Translations under genes and position numbers: made by a program
Source: JAVKMO01 sp031539345
GTDB taxonomy: Bacteria; Bacteroidota; Bacteroidia; Chitinophagales; Chitinophagaceae
Direction of reading: 5' to 3'
DNA length: 12,694 bases
Assembly: GCA_031539345.1 (NCBI GenBank)
Contig: JAVKMO010000021.1
Span: 1-12,694 of the forward strand
Notes under the pieces: model-generated
Told to the model about the DNA's origin: nothing
Databases searched by the model: none
The model's input: only the letters and a program-made list of their open reading frames with translations
Shown: piece after piece, positions 6,701-12,694 of the stretch
How positions within the stretch are numbered: position 1 is the stretch's first letter
How the letters are laid out: every line of letters starts with the position of its first letter

Positions 6701-8186
6701 GATGCGTTTTCTCATTTAGCTTAAAATATTTCAATACTGCTTTTTGTTCTATCTCTTTCCTTTCATTTAAAAAATTGAAAAGAGCAACAAAATCTTCTTC
6801 GCTATCTAAAAATTCGTTAGTAACGGCATTGTCATTTTCTCGATTATAGATATTTAAATTTGCTATCCACTTCCACAATCTAAATTCTTGAAATAGCGGA
6901 TGCGATTTAGCAATACATTTTATTGCTTTCTCTTTCCTTTCTCCTTTCAAAAAATATGTTCTGCTTTCAAATTTGCAGTCGCTTATCAATGATTTTTTAC
7001 TTTTTAATGGCCGTTGATAAAAAATAATGTCGTCTAAAAATAAATAGACAAAGCCGCTTGTTTTAATACTATTTTGATGTGAGGTATTGTACTCATACAA
7101 TTCATGCAAACATTCTTTATATAATTTTTCATCCTGTAATTCTGTATGAAATTTTTGTTGTGTTTGTAAAATCTGTTTCAACTCGTCTTTGTAGAATTTT
7201 CGTTCTACAACTCGAACCAATTTGCCATTAATTTTTTGCTTTGGGTTTTGCAATAAAGTGTCATAGATATACGCCCCCACTGTTTTTTTACTCTTATCAA
7301 TATCAAATTCTGTTTTCTTTTTTAGCAAAGTCCAATCATCTTCAGAGGGGGCTCTAAACGACCTTTTTTCTTTTCCTTCTTTATCTTTTTTTATCGTTCC
7401 ATCATCATTTAAATCTGTAGTAACAATAAACTCTTTTGTTTTCCCTTTCCATTCTAATGGTGTTTTACTTGTTCGTCTATAAATCCAACCATTTTCTAAA
7501 ATTACATTATACCACAATTCATCGTTTCCTTTTTTATCACCGCTGTTTATTACATCTTGAACGACAAGCGAATGAAATTCAATTAATTTGTTTGTAGCTT
7601 CTTCCTCTTCGCCTCTTAATTGATAATACCCTCTTTTTTGATTGAAGTTTAAAAGTAACCAAGCCAACTCTTCTTTTTCAATTTTTTCTGTTAATGCTTT
7701 TTTACGTAAATAATAAATTGTCCAATCATGTGGTATCTTTTTTCCATCACTAACTATATCGGGTTGATGTTTTGCAAAATCAGCAAGCATTTCTTCAAAT
7801 GATTTTTTGAAGATAAAATGCTTATCAGCATCATAAACTAATTTAGGTTCTGTATCGGCAATAAATTGCCCACAGTGTTTTTCAAAGTCAATTTGTGCCG
7901 AATAATGTTTTGGAAGAAATTGAAGAATATGAAGCACTCGGTGCAATCTTTCTCTTCTCAACAAGTGGCGTTCTCTTAATCTACGAACACCTCTGTTAAA
8001 GGTTCTTTCTGCTGTTTGAGAAACTGTATTTCCTTGTCCGAATTCACTTAAAATATCTTGGCTCATTGGAATTATCCTACTTCCTAAATCAATAATATTT
8101 CCAGTTTTAGTTTCTAAATTTTGTTCGATTAAAGCCCAACCAATTGAGTTAGTCCCCAAATCAAGGCCAAGAATTTTTTTGTTCAT
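3714..8186 (-). CDS. cas9: Type II-C RNA-guided DNA endonuclease Cas9
   Basis: Cas9 cuts both strands of DNA matched by the crRNA:tracrRNA guide. The 1490-residue product has all catalytic parts in order. These are RuvC-I GLDLGTNSIGWA (Asp9), an Arg-rich bridge helix (about 60-90, RTFNRGVRRLRERHLLRRERL) and a long recognition lobe. RuvC-II IHVELGRE (Glu724), HNH DYEIEHIIPQSRFFDDSFSNK (Glu845-His846, Asn869 in SQVNK) and RuvC-III DHRHHAMDALVIA (His1042, Asp1045) follow. About 445 residues after this contain the WED and PAM-interacting region. The HNH has Glu where S. pyogenes Cas9 has Asp839. The protein is much longer than compact II-C enzymes of about 1050-1100 residues, but large forms are usual in Bacteroidota. 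The ATG at 8186 is chosen because RuvC-I begins at residue 7 and AAAGGA lies 6 bp upstream. The frame is intact and looks active. Confidence 0.98.
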   Translation of the reverse strand: MNKKILGLDLGTNSIGWALIEQNLETKTGNIIDLGSRIIPMSQDILSEFGQGNTVSQTAERTFNRGVRRLRERHLLRRERLHRVLHILQFLPKHYSAQIDFEKHCGQFIADTEPKLVYDADKHFIFKKSFEEMLADFAKHQPDIVSDGKKIPHDWTIYYLRKKALTEKIEKEELAWLLLNFNQKRGYYQLRGEEEEATNKLIEFHSLVVQDVINSGDKKGNDELWYNVILENGWIYRRTSKTPLEWKGKTKEFIVTTDLNDDGTIKKDKEGKEKRSFRAPSEDDWTLLKKKTEFDIDKSKKTVGAYIYDTLLQNPKQKINGKLVRVVERKFYKDELKQILQTQQKFHTELQDEKLYKECLHELYEYNTSHQNSIKTSGFVYLFLDDIIFYQRPLKSKKSLISDCKFESRTYFLKGERKEKAIKCIAKSHPLFQEFRLWKWIANLNIYNRENDNAVTNEFLDSEEDFVALFNFLNERKEIEQKAVLKYFKLNEKTHRWNYVEDKAYPCNETHSLIIARLAKCENVPLDFLTKEKEEALWHILYSVNDKIDIEKALKTFAAKNNLGNDFFDNFKKIPPFKNEYGAYSAKAIKKLLPLMRMGKYSNEESIDAKTKDRVRKIITAEYDETIKNRVREKALNLTDIKDFKGLPEWLASYIVYDRHAEVGEINFWKKPIDIEFFLKEFRQHSLRNPIVEQVILETLRLLKDIWVTYGNGAENFFDEIHVELGREMKNDKATREKMTTQNTENENTNLRIKALLAELMNDSKIENVRPYSSSQQEILKIYEDGVFNADNNIDEEILKIRKAAQPTQAQLLRYKLWLEQGYVSPYTGEIIPLSKLFTIDYEIEHIIPQSRFFDDSFSNKVICESQVNKLKTNQLGLEFIKNHKGEKVTLNFGKTVEIFSEKNYEEHVNRYFEKSFSKKKKMILEDIPEKMIERQMNDTRYISKVVKSYLSNIVRKEKNDDGTTSINVLSTNGQITSTLKQDWGLNEVWNEIIAPRFVRLNEMTQSNSFGKINPNINKFLPEIPLEHSKWFSKKRIDHRHHAMDALVIACATRNHINYLNNKNAAEKGKAREDLKHLLCEKKYNEGNDKNYKWQFKKPWKHFTVNAKDQLNTTIVSFKQNLRVINKTVNKIQKWETKKGISQKVTVIQTKGDSWAIRKSLHTPMPYGKRNYSFDILKIAENVDKRELIIDEYIKDKVNETLGQFESKMTATQNYLKSHPILDKNGNSIVSTAFKIPNEKFRKRQPISTLSNRGQGGIKTTEDAVKFINKIADYQIQQSLLNHLKENNNDIDKAFSPDGIELFNSKRKIPVFRLPIAESGDKRFPLGKRMGTKHKWMEATKGTNLFFAIYQNEKQQRLYNTIQLNIVVERQKQGLSSVPENDEHGNKLLFHLSPNDLVYVPTKEEKEDSRLVAFQNLNAEQVKRIYKMVSATGSQCMFIRNDISTSIVNKIEFTSSNKMEKTIESIMIKESCWKLQINRVGKIVAVIKEN

Positions 8187-8192
8187 ATTTTA

Positions 8193-8198
8193 TCCTTT
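8193..8198 (-). promoter_or_regulatory. Shine-Dalgarno-like site of cas9
   Basis: On the - strand AAAGGA precedes the cas9 ATG with a 6-nt spacer (TAAAAT). It is one of the clearer ribosome binding sites in the window, where most genes lack one, and it supports the start at 8186. Confidence 0.6.
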
Positions 8199-8210
8199 AA
8201 GTTTTTTATA

Positions 8211-8218
8211 TAATTTTG
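8211..8218 (+). promoter_or_regulatory. Bacteroidota-type -7 element of the tracrRNA promoter
   Basis: TAATTTTG matches the TAnnTTTG consensus of the Bacteroidota housekeeping sigma factor. It lies so that transcription would begin near 8225, right at the anti-repeat. The matching upstream TTTG element is not clear at the expected distance (8187-8190 reads ATTT). The same octamer precedes the gene at 12619. Confidence 0.5.
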
Positions 8219-8225
8219 TTATCTA

Positions 8226-8295
8226 TTGAAAGCAAATCACAATAAGGATTATTCCGTTGTGAAAACATCTAAAGCGGCGCAAGTCGCTTTTTTTT
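8226..8295 (+). ncRNA. tracrRNA of the type II-C system
   Basis: Bases 8226-8242 (TTGAAAGCAAATCACAA) are the exact complement of CRISPR repeat positions 2-18, and T8243 can form a G-U pair with repeat position 1. The tail holds a small GGA-TTAT-TCC hairpin (8246-8255), a TGT-GAAA-ACA hairpin with a GNRA loop (8258-8267) and a terminator hairpin with a GCAA loop (8271-8290) followed by a T run. The length of about 70 nt from a predicted start near 8225 is short but complete in layout. It is transcribed divergently from cas9, whose start codon is about 40 bp away. Its job is to pair with the pre-crRNA, allow processing, and anchor the guide in Cas9. The 5' end is predicted from the -7 element, not measured. 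Confidence 0.9.
8271..8295 (+). terminator. Intrinsic terminator of the tracrRNA
   Basis: AAAGCGGC pairs with GTCGCTTT (8 bp including one G-T) around a GCAA tetraloop, and the T run continues to 8295. On the - strand the stem is followed by AGATGTTTTC, not a U-tract, so it should not efficiently stop transcripts entering from the acyltransferase gene. Confidence 0.85.
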
Positions 8296-8334
8296 ATTTT
8301 AAATCTTTCCCTTTTTTTGATATTGCACTGCTAA

Positions 8335-9108
8335 TTAAGTATTTTTCTCAATCCTCGGATAGTTCAACCCTTCAAGGTATGCTTCCATTTGGGCGTGGAT
8401 TTTATTTTTTAAATCGCTGGCTTGTAACAGGGTGTAGTCGTGGCTGTTGACTGGGTCTAAAAAATGGATAATGATTTTTCCAGGGCGTAAAGATAAGATG
8501 CTTTTAGGGTTCAGGCGTTCCCGCGTATATTGTAAAATGAGGGGTTGTACAATGACTTTGGTTTCTATGGCAAGGTGAAATGCTCCATCTTTAAATTCGT
8601 TGAGGCGTTGCGTGATGGTGTCATAAAAAGTGCCTTCAGGAAAAAGCAATACAGAATTGCCATTGTCTAAAGTTTGCTTCATTTCTTTCAAACTTTCTTT
8701 TTTGCTTTGTATGCTTTTTCTGTCTACAAGAATGACGTATTGTTTATATAAAAAACCAATGAGGGGAATGGTCGCAATGCCCGCTTTCCCAAGTGGTCTA
8801 AACACATTACAAATGGCAGCAGTTACAACAATCGCGTCTAAATAAGAAAGATGGTTGCTTACATAAACGCACTTTTTTTTATGTTTTGCCAAAGGGCTTT
8901 GATATTTTTTTTCTATCCAAATGCCGATGAAAAACAATTTGAGTTGAAACGTAAAATGAAAAATTGCGTAAGCTGCTTTTGTTCTGCTTTTTATAGGCAC
9001 AAAGAGAAAGGGAATCATGCACAACAACATCACAAAAATCATACCAAGCGTTATGCAGACAGCATAAATTAAATAAAAGGCGTACACACAATTTCCTATA
9101 ATTCGCAT
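8335..9108 (-). CDS. plsC: 1-acyl-sn-glycerol-3-phosphate acyltransferase (PlsC-type)
   Basis: This is a membrane-bound acyltransferase of phospholipid synthesis that moves an acyl chain onto the 2-position of lysophosphatidate. The 257-residue product begins with a hydrophobic segment (about 6-38) that anchors it to the inner membrane. The catalytic NHxxxxD motif is NHLSYLD (His86, Asp91). The substrate-binding motif FPEGT is at 156-160, and a later motif with Pro is seen in VIVQPLIL (about 186-192). Length fits the family. Paralogues acylating other lipids, such as ornithine lipids, share these motifs, so the exact substrate is not certain. It starts 12 bp after the ABC ATPase stop and is the last gene of the block. 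Its 3' end converges on the tracrRNA gene. Confidence 0.88.
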   Translation of the reverse strand: MRIIGNCVYAFYLIYAVCITLGMIFVMLLCMIPFLFVPIKSRTKAAYAIFHFTFQLKLFFIGIWIEKKYQSPLAKHKKKCVYVSNHLSYLDAIVVTAAICNVFRPLGKAGIATIPLIGFLYKQYVILVDRKSIQSKKESLKEMKQTLDNGNSVLLFPEGTFYDTITQRLNEFKDGAFHLAIETKVIVQPLILQYTRERLNPKSILSLRPGKIIIHFLDPVNSHDYTLLQASDLKNKIHAQMEAYLEGLNYPRIEKNT

Positions 9109-9120
9109 ATTGTTGGGGTT

Positions 9121-9879
9121 TTATGCAATGGCTAATTTTTTTCCTGTTAAGTGCATATACACGTCTTCCAAATTAGCTTGTTGAACGATTGTGTTTTTTG
9201 CAAAGCCAATGCTTAATAAATTTTCTATCAGCACCGAAGGTTTGTCTAATGCCAGCAATGTGCCGCTATCTAAAACGCCGACTCTGTCGCATAGAAATTC
9301 GGCTTCTTCCATATAATGCGTCGTAATAATTACGGTGATATTTTGCTCTCGAAAGGTTTGAATTAAATTCCATACTTGTCGCCTTGCTTGAGGGTCTAAG
9401 CCTGTTGTGGGTTCGTCTAAAAAAAGAATTTTTGGTTTGTTGATGAGCGCATTGGCAATAGCGAATCGTTGCTTTTGCCCTCCGCTTAAAATTTTATATT
9501 TTGATTTTGCTCTTTCTTCTAATCCTACTTTTTGTAACAAATACAATGCGTTCACTGTTGTTTCATACAATCCTGCAAAGAGGTTGATGAGTTCTACCAA
9601 ATTGAGGTTGTTAAAAAATCCATTGGATTGAAGTTGAACGCCAATTATTTTTTTGATGGCAAACGCGTCTTTATCTAAGTCTAACCCGTCTATAGAAACT
9701 GTTCCTGTGGTTTTTGTATTGAGTGTTTCTAAAATTTCTAAAAGGGTTGATTTGCCGGCACCGTTTGGACCTAATATGCCTAAAATTTCTCCTTCATTAA
9801 CAGTAAAAGAAACGTTTTTGAGGGCAGTAAAATTGCCGTATTGTTTATACAAATTTTTTACCTCTATGATTGTTTTCAA
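9121..9879 (-). CDS. ABC transporter ATP-binding protein (ABC-2/CcmA type)
   Basis: The ATPase subunit of an ABC-2-type transporter or exporter. In a 252-residue product starting at TTG 9879 (read MKTIIEVKNLYKQYG), the motifs are Walker A GPNGAGKST (37-45), a Q-loop near Gln82/Gln84, signature LSGGQKQR (131-138), Walker B ILFLDEPTTGLD (151-162) and the switch His188 in TTHYMEEAE. The C-terminal tail is short. The only ATG in frame is at 9966, which would add 29 non-conserved residues and overlap def by 47 bp. The TTG fits the family N-terminus, so I prefer it with moderate confidence. No membrane permease gene is adjacent in this window, so the transported substrate cannot be predicted. Confidence 0.87.
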   Translation of the reverse strand: MKTIIEVKNLYKQYGNFTALKNVSFTVNEGEILGILGPNGAGKSTLLEILETLNTKTTGTVSIDGLDLDKDAFAIKKIIGVQLQSNGFFNNLNLVELINLFAGLYETTVNALYLLQKVGLEERAKSKYKILSGGQKQRFAIANALINKPKILFLDEPTTGLDPQARRQVWNLIQTFREQNITVIITTHYMEEAEFLCDRVGVLDSGTLLALDKPSVLIENLLSIGFAKNTIVQQANLEDVYMHLTGKKLAIA

Positions 9880-9919
9880 TAGAAACAGAATTAGTGTGTT
9901 GTAAAAAAATAAAGATACG

Positions 9920-10486
9920 TTACATTGTTTTATAGAAGGCTTGAACTTTGCCTTTTTGAATTTCACTCAGTCGGCTTGCGAATAATTTTTTCTTTAATGG
10001 TGATGCTTTGTCAATAAAAAGTTTGCCTTCTAAATGATCATATTCGTGAAAAATAATGCGTGCAGTAATGCCTGAAAAGGAGGTTGTGTGTTGGACAAAA
10101 TTTTCGTCTTGATATTGTATTGTTAAGTGTTGTTGGCGTTGTATGATTGTTTTGAGGTAAGGGAAACTTAAACAGCCTTCTTCGTATCCCCATAAATCGC
10201 CTGCTGCATCAATAATTTTTGGATTGATGAAAATTTGTTTTACGCCAGGAGCATCAGGATATTCATTCGCTAAAGCTGGGTCATCTCGAAACATTTGGTC
10301 GCTGTCAATTACAAACAAGCGAATGGAATGATCGATTTGTGGTGCGGCTAACCCCACGCCCTTTGTGGCATACATCGTGTCCCACATATTTGCAATGATG
10401 GGTGCAAGGTTGGGGTAAGCATTGGTTATGGGTTGTGCAACAGTGCGTAAAATTGCATTGCCATAAAGAACTATAGGATAGACCAT
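9920..10486 (-). CDS. def: Peptide deformylase
   Basis: Peptide deformylase removes the formyl group from the initiator methionine of new proteins in the cytoplasm. The 188-residue product has all three family motifs: GVGLAAPQ (43-50, GxGxAAxQ, Gln50), EEGCLSFP (102-109, metal ligand Cys105) and FHEYDHLEG (146-154, HExxH with His147, Glu148 and His151). Length and spacing are normal. The insert around 60-85 (DSDQMFRDDPALANEYPDAPG) is of the kind seen in Bacteroidota enzymes. It starts 10 bp after the ffh stop, placing two ribosome-associated functions (nascent chain targeting and deformylation) in one operon. Confidence 0.97.
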   Translation of the reverse strand: MVYPIVLYGNAILRTVAQPITNAYPNLAPIIANMWDTMYATKGVGLAAPQIDHSIRLFVIDSDQMFRDDPALANEYPDAPGVKQIFINPKIIDAAGDLWGYEEGCLSFPYLKTIIQRQQHLTIQYQDENFVQHTTSFSGITARIIFHEYDHLEGKLFIDKASPLKKKLFASRLSEIQKGKVQAFYKTM

Positions 10487-10496
10487 AATCGTGTTG

Positions 10497-11846
10497 TTAT
10501 AATTTAAAGCCTTTCGGCATCATGTTGCTTAGGCTTGCCATGTTCGACATATTCGGCATGCCTCCTTTTGTAAATTGTTGCATCATTTTTTTCATTTGAT
10601 CAAATTGATGAATAAACGCATTGACCTCGTTGGCTGATTTTCCAGAACCCTTTGCTATTCGGGCTTTTCTGCTTGCGTTTAACACTTGAGGGTTTCGTCT
10701 TTCATGCGACGTCATCGAATTGATGATGGCTTCAATTTGTATAAATCGTTTGTCGTCTAAATCAACATTTTTTAATTGGCTTCCTACACCCGGGATCATT
10801 CCTAACATGTCTTTCATGTTGCCCATTTTTTTAATGGTTTGAATTTGTTGTTTAAAGTCTTCAAAATCAAATTTGTTTTTTTGAATTTTGGCTTCTAATT
10901 TTTTTGCTTCCGCTTCATTAAAATGGAGTTCTGCTTTTTCTACTAAAGAGGCAATATCTCCCATTCCCAAAATTCTTTGTGCAAGTCTATCGGGATAAAA
11001 TTTTTCTAATGCGTCTAATTTCTCCCCATTGCTGACAAACAGAATCGGCTTGTGAACAGTATAGGTTACGGATAACGCTGCCCCGCCCCTTGTGTCGCCA
11101 TCTAATTTTGTTAAAACAACGCCAGTAAAATCTAAGTATTCATTAAATATTTTTGCTGTGTTTACGGCTTCTTGTCCAATCATCGCATCAATAACAAAAA
11201 GTGTTTCTTGTGGCTTGAATGTTTTTTTGATGCTTTGAATTTCTTGCATGAGTTTTTCGTCAATGCTCAATCGCCCGGCAGTATCAATAATAACAAGGTT
11301 TTTGTTGTTTTGTTGAGCAAACGCCAATCCTCTTTGTACAATATCGAGTACATTTTTTTCAGTTTCTTCGGCATACACATCAACGTCAATTTGTTTGCCC
11401 AAAATTTTTAATTGGTCTATTGCTGCTGGGCGATAAACGTCTGCAGCAATTAGAAGGGCGTTTTTGTTCTGGGCTTTTACATGCTTGGCTAATTTTGCAG
11501 CAAAGGTTGTTTTACCAGAACCCTGCAAGCCAGCAATTAAAATAATGGCAGGGCTTCCGTTAATGTTAAATTTTTTCTCTTCTCCGCCTAACAATTTTGT
11601 CAATTCGTCTTGCATGATTTTTACCATGACTTGTTCGGGGTGCAAAGCGCCGATTACTTTTTCCCCTAAGGCTCTTTCTTTTACTGTATCAGAAAAATCT
11701 TTCGCAATTTTATACTGTACGTCTGCGTCTAATAACGCCTTGCGAATGTCTTTAATTGCGGTGGCAACGTTCAACTCTGTAATGTGGGCGTTTCCTCGAA
11801 TATGTTTTAATGACGAGGCAATTTTATTACTTAATGATTCAAACAT
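10497..11846 (-). CDS. ffh: Signal recognition particle protein Ffh (SRP54)
   Basis: Ffh is the GTPase of the signal recognition particle. It binds 4.5S RNA and signal sequences at the ribosome and delivers membrane and secreted proteins to FtsY. The 449-residue product has the N domain (1-95, MFESLSNKI start) and the G domain with GLQGSGKT (106-113), DVYRPAAIDQL (136-146), DTAGR (188-192) and TKLDGDTRGG (246-255). The Met-rich M domain includes MKDMLGMIPG (344-353), the RNA-binding stretch SxRKARIAKGSG near 392-402, and a Met-rich tail that binds signal peptides. Length is standard. It follows the hypothetical gene by 4 bp and precedes def by 10 bp, so the three are probably co-transcribed. 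Confidence 0.98.
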   Translation of the reverse strand: MFESLSNKIASSLKHIRGNAHITELNVATAIKDIRKALLDADVQYKIAKDFSDTVKERALGEKVIGALHPEQVMVKIMQDELTKLLGGEEKKFNINGSPAIILIAGLQGSGKTTFAAKLAKHVKAQNKNALLIAADVYRPAAIDQLKILGKQIDVDVYAEETEKNVLDIVQRGLAFAQQNNKNLVIIDTAGRLSIDEKLMQEIQSIKKTFKPQETLFVIDAMIGQEAVNTAKIFNEYLDFTGVVLTKLDGDTRGGAALSVTYTVHKPILFVSNGEKLDALEKFYPDRLAQRILGMGDIASLVEKAELHFNEAEAKKLEAKIQKNKFDFEDFKQQIQTIKKMGNMKDMLGMIPGVGSQLKNVDLDDKRFIQIEAIINSMTSHERRNPQVLNASRKARIAKGSGKSANEVNAFIHQFDQMKKMMQQFTKGGMPNMSNMASLSNMMPKGFKL

Positions 11847-11850
11847 TGGG

Positions 11851-12510
11851 TTAGCTGTTTTTGAGTTTGAAAAATTTTTCTAAACGAATTTCATTTTCTT
11901 CAAAATATTGCTCTTTAATAATAATGCCGATGATCGAAAAATAAGCCGATACGAGGTGTCCTTCTTGAAACGCATAGTGTTTTATTCTAAGAATATCATC
12001 TGCTGCAAAAAACAAATCAATGCACGAACCAATATACAAACAATACACGTGCAAATCATACGGGTGATTGCTGTGATTGTCTCTACTGTCGTTGAGATAC
12101 GGCAAAATTTTATCCCAATTTTCATTCACCATTTCTCGCAGTCCAATTTCTCTACTTACAATGTAGCCCTGTGCACTCAGTTGCATTGTTTTATTCTTGA
12201 TGACAATAAATTCATTCTTCAAATGACTCGGCGTATCATATAAATTTTTATAGACGATGCCAAGCACATCGACGTTGTTTTTTAATGTGTCTATATGTTC
12301 TCGTGTAATTTCAAATTCTTTTTTCATCGTCCTGAAATCTTGCTTCATGTATTCTGTATTGCGATACACAGCTTCTATATGCTGTTTGATTTTATTCGTA
12401 ATTAAATTCAGGATCACCAAAAAGGCGACAAACATCATAACATTAAAAAGCAACGATTGAATCTGCTCTGTATGTGCTTGTAAAAAAAGGTTGAGGTCAA
12501 ACAATAACAT
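11851..12510 (-). CDS. Hypothetical membrane-anchored coiled-coil protein
   Basis: I do not recognise the family of this 219-residue protein. It has one predicted transmembrane segment (about 19-38, SLLFNVMMFVAFLVILNLIT). A charged, probably coiled-coil region (about 41-90, with IKQHIEAVYRNTEYMKQDF and similar heptad-like spacing) follows. The soluble C-terminal part (about 110-219) contains conserved-looking hydrophobic helices such as YDLHVYCLYIGSCIDLFFAADDIL. The ATG at 12510 opens the frame and lacks an obvious ribosome binding site. It sits 4 bp upstream of ffh, in the first position of the housekeeping block, and its promoter should lie between 12511 and 12618. Function unknown. Confidence 0.75.
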   Translation of the reverse strand: MLLFDLNLFLQAHTEQIQSLLFNVMMFVAFLVILNLITNKIKQHIEAVYRNTEYMKQDFRTMKKEFEITREHIDTLKNNVDVLGIVYKNLYDTPSHLKNEFIVIKNKTMQLSAQGYIVSREIGLREMVNENWDKILPYLNDSRDNHSNHPYDLHVYCLYIGSCIDLFFAADDILRIKHYAFQEGHLVSAYFSIIGIIIKEQYFEENEIRLEKFFKLKNS

Positions 12511-12594
12511 GAAATAAAAGTAAAATATCTTTTAGGATAAAGAAAGGCTCTTTGTTTTAGAATTCTTTGCAAAACCTATTGTAAAGAAATAAAA

Positions 12595-12602
12595 TAATTT
12601 TG
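12595..12602 (+). promoter_or_regulatory. Bacteroidota-type -7 element before the gene at 12619
   Basis: TAATTTTG matches TAnnTTTG and is identical to the element before the tracrRNA. It lies 16 bp upstream of the ATG at 12619. A TTTG at 12566-12569 is 25 bp further upstream, somewhat wider than usual spacing, so the promoter is only probable. Confidence 0.45.
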
Positions 12603-12618
12603 TAAGAAAAAATATTGT

Positions 12619-12694
12619 ATGAAAAAAGCGATGACCTTTTCAGATGTTTTATTGTTTAGTAACCCGAATAGAAAGCGGAGTAAAACGTACTACA
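12619..12694 (+). CDS. Start of a hypothetical protein, cut by the right edge
   Basis: An open frame begins at ATG 12619 and runs to the window end without a stop (25 codons, MKKAMTFSDVLLFSNPNRKR then SKTYY). It is divergent from the hypothetical gene at 12510, and a TAnnTTTG element lies just upstream. Too little is present to recognise a family, and whether it is a real gene depends on sequence beyond the window. Confidence 0.45.
   Translation, partial: MKKAMTFSDVLLFSNPNRKRSKTYY

Noticed and set aside
8256..8269. GTTGTGAAAACATC in the tracrRNA tail as a collapsed CRISPR repeat (start GTTGTGA plus end ACATC)
   Set aside because: The match is only 7 plus 5 bases, and a TGT-GAAA-ACA hairpin explains the sequence as part of the tracrRNA fold.
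9880..9966. N-terminal extension of the ABC ATPase from the ATG at 9966
   Set aside because: The added residues precede the conserved IIEVKNLYKQYG start of the domain and overlap def by 47 bp; kept only as an alternative.
8335..12510. Numerous + strand frames opposite plsC, ABC ATPase, ffh and the hypothetical gene
   Set aside because: They are short, lie opposite strongly conserved genes and encode no recognisable protein.
12540..12560. AAAGA/TCTTT inverted repeat with a T run as a terminator
   Set aside because: The stem is 5 bp of A-T-rich sequence in a divergent promoter region, with no gene on the + strand before it to terminate.

Overview
The window looks like a chromosomal segment of a low-GC member of the Bacteroidota. 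The signs are a type II-C CRISPR repeat beginning GTTGTGATTTGC, TAnnTTTG-type promoter elements (TAATTTTG upstream of the tracrRNA and of the last gene), weak or absent Shine-Dalgarno sequences, and a 1490-residue Cas9 of the large size seen in that phylum. Nothing here fixes the genus.

Left part (1-8300) is a type II-C CRISPR-Cas locus. A CRISPR array (11 identical 44-bp repeats, 29/30-bp spacers, running off the left edge) reads on the + strand into an intrinsic terminator at 865-893. Facing it on the - strand, from right to left, are cas9 (3714-8186), an unlisted 45-codon gene (3543-3680), an AAA/ATPase_2-type ATPase (2335-3453), cas1 (1421-2332) and cas2 (910-1254). A short tracrRNA gene (about 8226-8295, + strand) lies immediately upstream of cas9 and diverges from it. 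It has a 17-nt anti-repeat matching repeat positions 2-18, small hairpins and a terminator. Cas9, tracrRNA and crRNAs would form the interference complex. Cas1 and Cas2 would add spacers.

The non-standard part of the locus lies between cas9 and cas1. The ATPase gene stops 2 bp before the cas1 start, so it is probably co-translated with the adaptation genes. Upstream of it lie a tandem palindromic 14-bp repeat and the small cysteine-containing ORF. This ATPase plus small protein is the best candidate for an undescribed accessory module. A GC-rich, unexplained insert with a terminator-like hairpin separates cas1 from cas2.

Right part (8335-12510) is an ordinary housekeeping block on the - strand. 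In transcription order it holds a membrane-anchored hypothetical protein, ffh (SRP54), def (peptide deformylase), an ABC transporter ATPase and a PlsC-type acyltransferase, closely spaced and probably one operon. No U-tract terminator is visible between this block and cas9, so read-through into the antisense of the tracrRNA and into cas9 is possible. A divergent gene starts at 12619 and is cut by the right edge.
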